Of a DNA stretch of 64,000 bases, positions 53,154 to 62,188 are shown piece by piece (position 1 is the first letter of the stretch; each line of letters begins with the position of its first letter). The stretch comes from Geitlerinema sp. BBD 1991-9 (GTDB lineage Bacteria > Cyanobacteriota > Cyanobacteriia > Cyanobacteriales > Geitlerinemataceae): contig LWRO01000001.1 in assembly GCA_001657325.1 (NCBI GenBank), forward strand, positions 124,001 to 188,000. Direction: 5' to 3'. Made by a program: the position numbers and the translations under genes. The notes beneath the pieces were generated by a model. The model was given only the letters and a program-made list of their open reading frames with translations, was not told where the DNA came from and did not search any database.

Positions 53154-53936
53154 ATGACAGAGCGGCGAAGGCGCAGAAAAAAAACGTTCGGCCTCGAATT
53201 TGTTGTGGCAGGAGTGGCTGCAGCTGGAGCGATCGCGATGCAGTGGAGTCGCCTCGATCGAGTAACACGTTACACGCTCGATCCAGCCGTAGCTGAAGAA
53301 CGGTCGGCGATTCAATTAGAACTCCTCGATCGATTGCCGACATTGGGTTTTGACAACGCCATCGCCGATTGGGTCTTTCTACAATACTTGCAGTATTTTG
53401 GCGACGAAGCCGCTCGTATCCAAACTGGATGCAATCTGAGCGAGCAGTATTTCGACCTCGTGACTCGTCGCGATCCCCGCTTTTTAATTCCCTACATTTT
53501 TGTTCCTTCGAGCGTTGCCTATTGTCAGGGTAAGCCCGAACGTTCCGTCGAACTCCTCGATCGAGGGATTGCAGCCATCTCCCCACAAATTCACGAAAAC
53601 GCTTTTATCCTGCCATTACTGCAGGGACTCGACCAATTTCTGCTGTTAAACGATATCGACGGCGCGATCGAATCCTACGAACTCGCCGCGGTTTGGGTTG
53701 AAGAAACTCGCTTCGCGGTTTATGCCAACAGCCTCCGAGATATCGCTCGATATCTCCGCGAAGATCCCGATAGCATACAAGCTCGTTTTTTCGGTTGGAG
53801 TGAGGTCTATCGCAACGCTGTTGACGATCGGGTGCGTGCGCGTGCCATAACAGAATTGGAAAAATTAGGGGCGCGTCTCGAACAGCAACCCAACGGAGAA
53901 TTTCGTTTCGTGCTGCCTGAATCCCCCACAAACTGA
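53154..53936 (+). CDS. Membrane-anchored TPR-like protein of unknown function
   Basis: 260 residues. A basic N-terminus (MTERRRRRKK) and a hydrophobic segment (about 12-30) anchor it. The rest is helical and TPR-like: SEQYFDLVTRRDPRFLIPYIF, RSVELLDRGIAAISPQIHEN, DIDGAIESYELAAVW. It ends near FRFVLPESP. It overlaps no other gene and the DUF218 gene starts 14 bases after it, so the two are likely an operon. Function unknown. Confidence 0.7.
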   Translation: MTERRRRRKKTFGLEFVVAGVAAAGAIAMQWSRLDRVTRYTLDPAVAEERSAIQLELLDRLPTLGFDNAIADWVFLQYLQYFGDEAARIQTGCNLSEQYFDLVTRRDPRFLIPYIFVPSSVAYCQGKPERSVELLDRGIAAISPQIHENAFILPLLQGLDQFLLLNDIDGAIESYELAAVWVEETRFAVYANSLRDIARYLREDPDSIQARFFGWSEVYRNAVDDRVRARAITELEKLGARLEQQPNGEFRFVLPESPTN

Positions 53937-53949
53937 ACGGACGTTCGCC

Positions 53950-54633
53950 ATGTTTTGTCCCCAACCTCAGCGAAAACGCCGATGGTGGTTAAGTTGGTTG
54001 AGATCGATCGCCGTTGGTTTCGCTCTGGCTTTCCTGCTCGCAAGCCTGTGGCGGTTTCTCCAAGCCTATCAGTATGCTAACGACCCAATTGATGCCGTTT
54101 TGGTTCTCGGCGGGAGTATTAAACGGGAACTCTATATCTCGCAATACGCTCGATCGAATCCCGACATCCCCATTCTCATCTCTTCCGGGTCGAAGCCACC
54201 CTGCATTTATCTAATTTTTCAGCGAGACAACGCCCCAATGGAGAACATTTGGCTGGAAAACTGCGCTCGATCGACCTTCGAGAATTTCTACTACAGCTTA
54301 CCCGTGTTAGAGCGATGGGGTGTTCGGAAAGTATTACTGGTGACGTCTTTAAGCCATCTTCCTCGATCGATGTGGCTGGCACAAATCGTTCTCGGATCTC
54401 ACGGTCTTTGGGTCGAACCGAACATCGTTCCCGAAATCGGCGTTCCAGGGAATCGCGAATTTCCCCTCAAAACGATCTTGGACGTGGCGCGAAGTTTATT
54501 TTGGGCTTTTGTTAGCCAGGTTTATAGCCCTTCGTGCGATCGAGAGGTTCGGTTAGACACCGTCAATCTCGAAACTTGGCAAGCACGGGGGTTTCAATGC
54601 GAACATCAAGCCCAAATTGAGAGCGACAATTAG
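53950..54633 (+). CDS. YdcF-like DUF218 protein
   Basis: 227 residues. The N-terminal membrane helix (about 17-37) precedes a Rossmann-like DUF218 domain: DAVLVLGGSIKRELY, ISSGSKPPC and NCARSTFENFYYS, VLLVTSLSHLPRSMWLA. DUF218/YdcF proteins bind S-adenosylmethionine or nucleotides and are linked to envelope polysaccharide. A paralogue lies at 56920, beyond gltA. The C-terminal tail is longer here. Confidence 0.85.
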   Translation: MFCPQPQRKRRWWLSWLRSIAVGFALAFLLASLWRFLQAYQYANDPIDAVLVLGGSIKRELYISQYARSNPDIPILISSGSKPPCIYLIFQRDNAPMENIWLENCARSTFENFYYSLPVLERWGVRKVLLVTSLSHLPRSMWLAQIVLGSHGLWVEPNIVPEIGVPGNREFPLKTILDVARSLFWAFVSQVYSPSCDREVRLDTVNLETWQARGFQCEHQAQIESDN

Positions 54634-55666
54634 GCAACCGTTAGGAGATCTGTAACGACTCCCCCATTTATCGGTTTATCTACTGCCTTGACCTCCAATT
54701 CGATGGGCAAGAATCAGAAACAATCAAGCAATCTTCCGTTACATCAACCGATAGTCAAAATCGCGAAGACCTGTTGTTTTGATTGTTATACGCCGACTCA
54801 AAAATCTCAAAAAAATTTCTGTCCGACAATAGAGAGTATCTATAAAAGCAAAATTTAAGGGGATGCCTGCGAAGTCTCAAAGCTCAAGATAAACGCCTCA
54901 GATGAATATGAATTGAGGCGGTGTAAATCCGAGCCTCAGTACTTGCGAAAAAATATTCATCACGTCAGTTCGGTTTAAGTGCGGCTTTTGCCTTCCAACT
55001 CGCTGAAACAATGCAATCTCGTTGCACGGCGAGCTAATCGAGTAACAGCAGGATGAGGATTTCAGCTTATCCCGAACTCAGGTTTCATCGTCTCGATTCA
55101 AACGCCGATAAGTCGGTGGTCGGAATTAAGCATGAAATAAAAAACACTGCGAGTTCCGATCTGCAATAGACTCAGATTTTCGGATGTAACGTTTATTTAT
55201 TCACACCTACTTACCAGGTCAACCGGACAAAGTTGCACTCGACCACCCAGCAGATCTATGCTACCCAGGTCTCGAACTTGGAGGGCGTTGTGTTGGGACA
55301 ACTGCAATTCAGCGATCTCCAAACAGCGATCTCCAAACAATTTGTATCCCGACCCAAACCATTCGTAAGTGGTCATCTCGAACCCATAGCGCGAGATCCT
55401 CCCTAAGTTTCCCAAAGCGCCGCTTCTTCCTTCGCGATCGTCGTCTGAGTTGTATCTTAGAGCTGACGTGTAACGCAGATTCGACTTGCCGATCGACCTC
55501 GAATGCGTTTCACACGCCTCAACGCCGCTGGAACGATTGCTCTTCTGATGAGATCGCCGAGCGATTTAGCTCGGTGCAATCCAAAAAATTTTGGTAAAAC
55601 GACATACATTGCGCGAGTTTCTGGTAAGTTAGCCTGAAGAGCGTTTCTCATCGTTGGAAATCAGTC
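54634..55666. other. 1-kb intergenic region with hairpin and tandem repeat
   Basis: No confident gene. Seen: a hairpin CGCCTCA (54894-54900)/TGAGGCG (54914-54920) with a TATAAA about 50 bases upstream, which could mark a small RNA; a short frame 54703-54858 of 51 residues with four Cys, not recognised; two 14-base tandem repeats AGCGATCTCCAAAC at 55311-55338; and a minus-strand frame 55197-55415 of 72 residues that includes them. None is supported well enough to call. Confidence 0.45.
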
Positions 55667-56806
55667 ATGTCGGTTGACGAGCTGTACAGACCCGGTTTAG
55701 AGGGGATTCCCGCTGCCAAGTCAAGCATCAGTTTTATTGACGGCAAACAAGGAATCCTCGAGTATCGGGGTATTCGCATCGAGGAGCTTGCCGAGAAAAG
55801 CAGTTTTTTAGAAACGGCTTATCTTCTCATTTGGGGTGAGCTGCCGAGTAACCAAGAATTAAAAGACTTCGAACACGATATCCGCTATCACCGACGGATT
55901 AAATACCGCATTCGGGACATGATGAAATGCTTTCCCGAAAGCGGTCATCCTATGGATTCCCTCCAAGCCTCAGCTGCAGCACTCGGTCTGTTTTACTCCA
56001 AACGTGCCCTCGACGACCCGATCTACATTCGCAATGCGGTCGTCCGTCTGCTGGCCAAAATCCCCACCATGGTCGCTGCGTTCCAGTTGATGCGGAAAGG
56101 GAACGATCCAGTACAGCCCTGTGACGATCTCGACTACGCCGCAAACTTCCTGTATATGCTCAGCGAACGGGAACCCGACGAACTGGCTGCGCGCGTATTC
56201 GATGTTTGTTTGACGCTGCACGCCGAACATTCGATGAACGCCTCGACGTTCTCCGCCATGGTGACAGCCTCAACGCTGACTGACCCCTACGCCGTCATTG
56301 CTTCGGCGGTAGGAACTCTCGGTGGCCCGCTCCATGGGGGTGCGAACGAAGAAGTAATCGAGATGCTCGAAACAATCGGTTCTCCGGAAAACGCTGCAGC
56401 CTATGTCGATGATTGTGTAGTGAAGAAGAAAAAAATCATGGGGTTCGGACATCGGGTCTATAAGGTGAAAGATCCCCGTGCGACGATTTTGCAAGAGTTG
56501 GCCGAACAGTTATTCGATAAGTTCGGTGGCGATCGATACTACGATATCGCCGTCGAGTTAGAACGGCACGTCGAAAACCGTCTCGGCGGGAAAGGGATCT
56601 ACGCCAACGTCGATTTTTACTCTGGCTTGGTGTATCGGAAACTGGGAATTCCCACCGACTTGTTCACGCCGCTGTTTGCGATCGCGCGGGTAGCCGGTTG
56701 GCTGGCACACTGGAAAGAACAACTGGAAGAAAACCGCATCTTCCGCCCGACCCAAATTTATGTGGGCGAACGAGAGCGTGTTTACACCCATCTGTTTGAA
56801 CGTTAA
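55667..56806 (+). CDS. gltA: Citrate synthase
   Basis: 379 residues, forms citrate from acetyl-CoA and oxaloacetate, the entry to the TCA cycle. Motifs are standard: GLEGIPAAKSSISFID start, the active-site LGGPLHGGANEEV and the second GFGHRVYKVKDPRA, and the C-terminal VDFYSGLVYRKLGIP with the catalytic Asp. In cyanobacteria it feeds 2-oxoglutarate for nitrogen assimilation. ATG 55667 gives the family N-terminus. Confidence 0.95.
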   Translation: MSVDELYRPGLEGIPAAKSSISFIDGKQGILEYRGIRIEELAEKSSFLETAYLLIWGELPSNQELKDFEHDIRYHRRIKYRIRDMMKCFPESGHPMDSLQASAAALGLFYSKRALDDPIYIRNAVVRLLAKIPTMVAAFQLMRKGNDPVQPCDDLDYAANFLYMLSEREPDELAARVFDVCLTLHAEHSMNASTFSAMVTASTLTDPYAVIASAVGTLGGPLHGGANEEVIEMLETIGSPENAAAYVDDCVVKKKKIMGFGHRVYKVKDPRATILQELAEQLFDKFGGDRYYDIAVELERHVENRLGGKGIYANVDFYSGLVYRKLGIPTDLFTPLFAIARVAGWLAHWKEQLEENRIFRPTQIYVGERERVYTHLFER

Positions 56807-56833
56807 AAAACCCACAAAACTTTGGAGATCGCT

Positions 56834-56883
56834 ATCGATCGGTCGCGTATGCTAGAGAATAGAAGGGAACGCGACCGATCGAT
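56834..56883. terminator. 15-base inverted repeat after gltA
   Basis: ATCGATCGGTCGCGT (56834-56848) and ACGCGACCGATCGAT (56869-56883) are perfect complements around a 20-base loop, 28 bases after the gltA stop. No T run follows; it may stop or stabilise the gltA transcript. Confidence 0.55.
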
Positions 56884-56919
56884 CCTTGAGATCGATGTGG
56901 AGTACAGGCAAGTCGATCG

Positions 56920-57513
56920 ATGTGGGTAGACTGTGACAGTCAGTGGCAACGACGCTCCCGTAAGCATTGGCGGATAGGTGCTTTACTGGGTTCGATCGCT
57001 TCGATTTCGATCGCGAGCGTTGGTTGGGTCGGTCTGCGAACTTATCAGCGTTTCGTACGTCTTCCACAAGCTGTTCTCGTTCTCGGTGGCTCTCCCGAAC
57101 GCGAAGTCTTTGCCGCAGAATTCGCGAGTACCCATCCCAACCTACAGGTTTGGGTATCCGGTGGCAGCAATCCCGAGTATGCTGAATGGGTGTTTGCTGA
57201 AGCTGGCATTGAGGGCGATCGACTGCACCTCGACTACCAAGCCGTCGATACGGTGACGAACTTCACGACCTTAGTCGACGAACTGAAAGCCCGAAAAATT
57301 AATTGTGTTTACCTCATCACCTCGGACTATCATATGCGTCGCGCCTTCACGATCGGCGAAATTGTCCTCGGTAGCCGAGGTATTAGCTTTCGTCCGATTT
57401 CCATTCCTTCTAACACCCAGCCCGAACCGATTGAAAAATCTCTGCGCGACGGGGCAAGAGCTTTATTTTGGCTGGTGACGGGGTACACGGGAGCAACACT
57501 TCGGCATTGGTAA
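56920..57513 (+). CDS. YdcF-like DUF218 protein, second copy
   Basis: 197 residues. An N-terminal hydrophobic helix (about 20-42) is followed by the DUF218 core: QAVLVLGGSPEREVF, VSGGSNPEY, DTVTNFTTLVDEL and YLITSDYHMRRAFTIGEIV. It is a paralogue of the gene at 53950, with similar arrangement but without its C-terminal tail. The ATG at 56920 is the start. Confidence 0.87.
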   Translation: MWVDCDSQWQRRSRKHWRIGALLGSIASISIASVGWVGLRTYQRFVRLPQAVLVLGGSPEREVFAAEFASTHPNLQVWVSGGSNPEYAEWVFAEAGIEGDRLHLDYQAVDTVTNFTTLVDELKARKINCVYLITSDYHMRRAFTIGEIVLGSRGISFRPISIPSNTQPEPIEKSLRDGARALFWLVTGYTGATLRHW

Positions 57514-57561
57514 ACGATGGGAGAGGAACGTTCAAAGACGACTGACGGGAACGATCGACTC

Positions 57562-58293
57562 TCAAGTTTCCAAAATGCCTAAAATTCGGGTGAAATCGTC
57601 AATTTCACCGACAATACGTCGCACGGGGCCTGGCCAAGCGCGAATGAGCGTCGGCGTAGCTGAAACGCGATCGGCTTCCGCTTGCTGGGGATGTTTCAAC
57701 ACGTCGATCACTTTCAGGGTGTAAGGATGTCCCAAGGCAAGTTCGAGGGTTTGGTGAAGTCGTAGTAGCGTCTCCTCCGTCGTCGAACTATCTCCCCGGA
57801 TAAACAGGCGAAACACGTAGCCCTCCGTTTTCGCATCCTCGTCCTCCATCGGCCAAGTTCCAGAAACGCCGACTTCGCCCACGCGGACGAGTGCGTCGTG
57901 CCCCGTCCACAATTGTGGAAACCGCTCCCGGTACGGAGCTACAGCTAACGGATTGCACAATTCGATCGAAATCGGTTTCACGCGCCAAGTAATTCCCTCT
58001 AGCCCGAATACAGCGTTGAGAACCGCCCGATAACGCCAAACGGCTGGAGCCGTTTCGGCTACCGTAACAACCGTTTGCGTGTTGGCGTCGAGATATCGAT
58101 CGATCGTGGCACTATAACAGGGAATTAAAAAATGGGGAGGTTCCGGAAGTCCCAAAAGTTCCTGAACTGCCAGGCAAAGCTGCAAGTGCCATCGAGCGCG
58201 TTTTTGCAAGTCGATGGCGTACACGCAATCGCCGCCCGGGGTGAACAACGCCAACCCTTTAAACGCTTGAGGAAGCGATCCCTCCTGTATCAC
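57562..58293 (-). CDS. KaiB-like domain protein of the pilT operon
   Basis: 243 residues. The first 150 or so residues form a cyanobacterial domain I do not recognise further (GLALFTPGGDCVYAID, LGLPEPPHFLIPCYS). The last 80 match the KaiB thioredoxin-like fold: YVFRLFIRGDSS, the hallmark LKVIDVLKHPQQAEADR, SATPTLIRAWPGPVRRIVG. It follows pilT by 5 bases, so both are in one operon. A link between clock-type signalling and pilus retraction is an inference. Confidence 0.8.
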   Translation of the reverse strand: MIQEGSLPQAFKGLALFTPGGDCVYAIDLQKRARWHLQLCLAVQELLGLPEPPHFLIPCYSATIDRYLDANTQTVVTVAETAPAVWRYRAVLNAVFGLEGITWRVKPISIELCNPLAVAPYRERFPQLWTGHDALVRVGEVGVSGTWPMEDEDAKTEGYVFRLFIRGDSSTTEETLLRLHQTLELALGHPYTLKVIDVLKHPQQAEADRVSATPTLIRAWPGPVRRIVGEIDDFTRILGILET

Positions 58294-58298
58294 GAAAC

Positions 58299-59600
58299 CT
58301 AAACGCGACCGCGTAAGAACTGAGCCATTTCGTTCGGCGTGGGAGACTTATCGAGCGCAATCTCTTCTGTAATCCGCCCCTCCTGATACAACTGGAACAG
58401 GGCTTTGTTCATCGTTGTCATCCCATCGAATTCCGAACGTAGCATCACCTGAGTGATATCTTCCATTTTTTCTTGGATAATATATTCTTTAATCGCATCG
58501 GTTGCAATTAAGATATCGTGGAACGCGGCTCGTTTTCCGTCGGTGGTTTTACACAACCCTTGAGCGATAATTGCAATGAGAGATTCAGAAAGTGCGACCC
58601 GAAACGCAGGCTGTTCTGCGGGTGGAAACATCCCCATTACCCGTTCGATGGTTTTCACCGCACTGTTGGTGTGCAACGTTCCCATGACCAAGTGACCGGT
58701 AGACGCGGCTTTCAAAGCGATATTCATGGTTTCCTTGTCCCGAATTTCCCCAACGAGGATCAAATCGGGATCTTCCCGCAATGCCGCTTTGAGTGCGTTA
58801 AAAAATTTCAAGGTGTGACGGCCGACTTCCCGGTGTTTGATGAGCGACTTCTGGCTTTTGTGAACGAATTCTACCGGGTCTTCAATTGTGATGATGTGAT
58901 AGGCTTTATTGCGATTGATATAGTCGATCATCGCCGCCATCGTCGTGGATTTTCCGGAACCCGTCGGTCCCGTTACTAAGACCAGTCCCTTGTGATAATC
59001 CAGGCTGATGCTTTTGAAAACTTCGGGCAGGCGCAACTGTTCCATCGTGAGAATGGTCGCCCCGATCAGACGCAAGACCATTGCCGGACCAGCTAGGGAG
59101 TCGAACACGTTAATCCGTACCCGCACGAATCCCAAATCTGCCGCACCGTCGAAGTCGAGGTTTTCTTGGAACTGACGGATATCGTCGTCGCTCATCAGTT
59201 CCCGCAACCAACTCATGAACGTATCGAGGTCAGTTTCCGGCCATTCTGTTGGCATGATGTCGCCTCGAGCGCGGTAACGGGGGATTTCCCCAACACCAAC
59301 GTGAACGTCAGAGTGGCCTTCATCGTCCGCCCGCTTGATAATTTCGCGCATCGTCGGATGACCGGGACTCGGACCGGGGCCGCGTCGGGGCGTTGCCGCT
59401 TGGGCGGGAGGCGGCGGAGCCGCTGGAGTGCGAGACGCCGGTGGTGGGGGCGGAGCCACCGGAGTGCGAGATGTCGGTGGGGGCGGCGGTGCGGCCGGTG
59501 GGCGTTGGGCGCTCGTCGGGGGCGCAGGAGGACGTGGAGGAGGTGTGCGACGACCGCCAGGAGGTGGCGGGGGAACGGGAGGGCGCTTAGACTCTGTCAT
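58299..59600 (-). CDS. pilT: Type IV pilus retraction ATPase PilT
   Basis: 433 residues. The hexameric ATPase depolymerises pilin for twitching/gliding. Walker A GPTGSGKSTTMAAM, Asp box TIEDPVEFVH, Walker B DLILVGEIRDKETM and His box LVMGTLHTNSA are present, with C-terminal SLIAIIAQGL. A proline-rich repeat of about 75 residues at the N-terminus (PPPPP/APPPP units) is unusual compared with classical PilT and may bind partners. A KaiB-like gene follows in the operon. Confidence 0.93.
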   Translation of the reverse strand: MTESKRPPVPPPPPGGRRTPPPRPPAPPTSAQRPPAAPPPPPTSRTPVAPPPPPASRTPAAPPPPAQAATPRRGPGPSPGHPTMREIIKRADDEGHSDVHVGVGEIPRYRARGDIMPTEWPETDLDTFMSWLRELMSDDDIRQFQENLDFDGAADLGFVRVRINVFDSLAGPAMVLRLIGATILTMEQLRLPEVFKSISLDYHKGLVLVTGPTGSGKSTTMAAMIDYINRNKAYHIITIEDPVEFVHKSQKSLIKHREVGRHTLKFFNALKAALREDPDLILVGEIRDKETMNIALKAASTGHLVMGTLHTNSAVKTIERVMGMFPPAEQPAFRVALSESLIAIIAQGLCKTTDGKRAAFHDILIATDAIKEYIIQEKMEDITQVMLRSEFDGMTTMNKALFQLYQEGRITEEIALDKSPTPNEMAQFLRGRV

Positions 59601-59820
59601 AGATGCGGCTATCGTATCAGAACACGATCGAAACGCTTTGTCTTATTCCCATCTTATGCCGCAATTTGGGAAAATCAGCGACGGTGGGAATCGGGTTTCG
59701 ATCGAATTGAGTTTGCGGTTATGTTCTGTTCTATTTTCCTTAAAATATAAGGCAGCTCGTAACCGTAAATTCCCGTAAAATTTGCCCGTCTCGCCTCGAT
59801 CTTTTCTCTGAACGTTTTTT

Positions 59821-60936
59821 ATGCTGTCATCGCCCATTCGCGTTTGCATTATCTTGGGAACCCGACCGGAAGCGATTAAACTCGCCCCAGTCATCCGTCA
59901 TTTCCAAGAGGCTTCTGAATTCAAAACGCAAGTCGTACTGACGGGACAACATCGAGAAATGGTACAGCAGGTCATGGACTTGTTCGACCTGCGTGCCGAT
60001 CGAGACCTCGATATCATGAAACCTCAACAGACGTTAACGGAAATCACCTGTCGGAGTTTACAGGGATTAGAAGCGGTCTTTCGGGAGCTTTTGCCTCAAT
60101 TAGCCATCGTGCAAGGGGATACGACAACGGCATTTGCCGCCACCCTCGCGGCGTTCTACCAGCAAATTCCCGTCGGTCACGTGGAGGCGGGTTTGCGAAC
60201 CGATCGACTGTACGATCCCTATCCTGAAGAGGCGAACCGACGGCTGATTTCTCAACTGACACAACTGCATTTCGCTCCTACGACGCGGGCGGTGGCCAAC
60301 CTACACAAATCGGGAGTTGTTGGAGACGTTCACCACACGGGGAATACTGTGATCGATGCGTTGCTTTCGGTGGCACGACAGACCCCCCGCTGCGACGTAC
60401 CGGGACTCGACTGGACGAAATATCGCGTGTTGCTGGCGACGGTTCACCGTCGAGAGAATTGGGGAGAACGACTCGACTCGATCGCGAGGGGCTTTTTAAA
60501 AATTCTCGATGCGGTTCCCGATACGGCTTTGTTATTGCCCCTACACCGTAACCCTACAGTACGGGAACCGTTACAGGCACTTCTAGGAAACCACGATCGA
60601 ATTTTTCTCACCGAACCCCTCGATTACACGGCTTTAGTGGGGGCGATCGCTCGCTGTACTCTCTTACTCACCGATTCGGGTGGCTTGCAAGAAGAAGCGC
60701 CCGCGTTGGGAAAACCCGTTTTAGTCTTACGAGAGACAACCGAACGCCCGGAAGCCGTCGAAGCGGGAACGGCGAAACTGGTCGGAACCCAGATCGATCG
60801 AATCTTAACGGAAGCGAAAACCTTACTCAACGACGCAAGCGCTTACCGGCAAATGGCTACAGCGACCAATCCCTTCGGCGACGGCCGTGCGTCGGAGCGA
60901 ATTGTCAAAATCGTTGCAGATTACTTTCAACAATAG
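59821..60936 (+). CDS. wecB: UDP-N-acetylglucosamine 2-epimerase (non-hydrolysing)
   Basis: 371 residues. It interconverts UDP-GlcNAc and UDP-ManNAc for surface polysaccharide. It starts CIILGTRPEAIKLAPVI, has TGQHREMV, HVEAGLRTD, VHRRENWG and the UDP site LTDSGGLQEEAPALGKPVLVLRETTERPEA. It is divergent from pilT and 41 bases before the potassium channel. Confidence 0.95.
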   Translation: MLSSPIRVCIILGTRPEAIKLAPVIRHFQEASEFKTQVVLTGQHREMVQQVMDLFDLRADRDLDIMKPQQTLTEITCRSLQGLEAVFRELLPQLAIVQGDTTTAFAATLAAFYQQIPVGHVEAGLRTDRLYDPYPEEANRRLISQLTQLHFAPTTRAVANLHKSGVVGDVHHTGNTVIDALLSVARQTPRCDVPGLDWTKYRVLLATVHRRENWGERLDSIARGFLKILDAVPDTALLLPLHRNPTVREPLQALLGNHDRIFLTEPLDYTALVGAIARCTLLLTDSGGLQEEAPALGKPVLVLRETTERPEAVEAGTAKLVGTQIDRILTEAKTLLNDASAYRQMATATNPFGDGRASERIVKIVADYFQQ

Positions 60937-60977
60937 GGAAGATTGTAAACGAAACGTTCTCGTTCCCGATTCCCACC

Positions 60978-62033
60978 ATGCACGAGTCCTTTCGGCGCAT
61001 TCTCGCGGGTGCGATTTTCTTTCTGCTGACGATTTCCGTCGCAATTTTCGGCTACGTGATGTTTGGATGGAAATTCATCGATGCCGCTTACATGGCGGTC
61101 ATCACCATCTTCGGCGTGGGATACGGAGAGGTTCAACCCCTCGAATCGCCCACTGAGAAACTGTTTACCATCGGCGTAATCGTAGCGGGAACGTCGTCCG
61201 CCGTCTACATCGTAGGAGGGTTCGTACAGATGATTACAGAAGGAGAGATCGAGCGGGCGTTTGAAGCGCGGCGTAAAACCCGAGGCATCGAAAATTTGGA
61301 GCATCACGCCATTATCTGTGGCTTCGGGCGCATGGGAGAAATTATGGCGCACAAGCTGTACGAAGCTCGCAAACCGTTTGTCATCGTCGATAGCGACGTC
61401 GATCGAACAGCTGTGGCCGAATCGTCGGGATATTTGGTTCGCTTGGGCAATGCGGCAGACGAAGATGTTTTACAATCCGTGCGGATCGATCGTGCGAAAT
61501 TCCTCGCTACTGTCTTGCCAGATGATGCCCTCAACGTCTTTATCACCCTGACAGCCCGGGAACTCAATCCCAACCTTACGATTATCGCGCGAGGAGAGTT
61601 GCCCTCAACGGCCAATAAATTGCGCCTTGCTGGAGCCGATCGCGTCGTACTCCCCGCAGAAATCGGTGCGTTGCAAATGAGCAATTACATCACGCACCCA
61701 ACCGCCTTCGAGTTTTTGCAACAGGAAGAGGGACGCAACACCCTTAACGAAATGCTCTTGCAAATTAACTTGCAGTTGAGCGAGTTGGAGATCGGCAAAG
61801 AGTCTATATTGCGCGGTCGTACCATTGGCGAATTGGAAGTGCGAGGCAAAGGGGTCTTCTTAGTGGTGGCGTTGCGTCGTTCCAACGGCGATATTCTCAC
61901 TCATCCCCCACAAGCGGAAATGTTAGATGTCGGGGATACTGTGATGGTGATGGGTCATGCCGGCGACATTCCCAAGTTCGCACGCCGCCACGAGATCGGA
62001 CACGAACTGCGCTATCGGGGAACGAAGCTTTAG
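60978..62033 (+). CDS. Potassium channel with RCK/TrkA domains
   Basis: 351 residues. Two membrane helices (about 8-28 and 62-82) flank a pore with filter TIFGVGYGEV, a TVGYG-type K+ selectivity sequence. An N-domain RCK (about 110-230) has the nucleotide fold IICGFGRMGEIMA and IVDSDVDR; a TrkA-C domain follows (about 255-340). It senses ligand and gates potassium flow. ATG 60978 follows wecB by 41 bases. Confidence 0.93.
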   Translation: MHESFRRILAGAIFFLLTISVAIFGYVMFGWKFIDAAYMAVITIFGVGYGEVQPLESPTEKLFTIGVIVAGTSSAVYIVGGFVQMITEGEIERAFEARRKTRGIENLEHHAIICGFGRMGEIMAHKLYEARKPFVIVDSDVDRTAVAESSGYLVRLGNAADEDVLQSVRIDRAKFLATVLPDDALNVFITLTARELNPNLTIIARGELPSTANKLRLAGADRVVLPAEIGALQMSNYITHPTAFEFLQQEEGRNTLNEMLLQINLQLSELEIGKESILRGRTIGELEVRGKGVFLVVALRRSNGDILTHPPQAEMLDVGDTVMVMGHAGDIPKFARRHEIGHELRYRGTKL

Positions 62034-62122
62034 AACTTGTTGGAAGAGAATACCTTCTCGGGGTGGCGATATCCGATCGATCTGAAGCTTTGGGAACTTC
62101 AAACGATCGACTGGCCTCAAAT

Positions 62123-62170
62123 AACAATGCCGATCGACTGGACTCAAAGAGACCCTCGATCGGCATTGTT
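62123..62170. terminator. 15-base stem between potassium channel and gap2
   Basis: AACAATGCCGATCGA and TCGATCGGCATTGTT are perfect complements with an 18-base loop, between the two convergent genes, flanked by AT-rich sequence (ATAACAAT; ATTGTTTC). A bidirectional terminator is plausible. Confidence 0.65.
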
Positions 62171-62188
62171 TCAACCCGTAAAACTAGC

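Noticed and set aside
55197-55415. 72-residue frame in the gap before gltA
   Set aside because: Contains the 14-base tandem repeat and no recognisable domain; could be chance.
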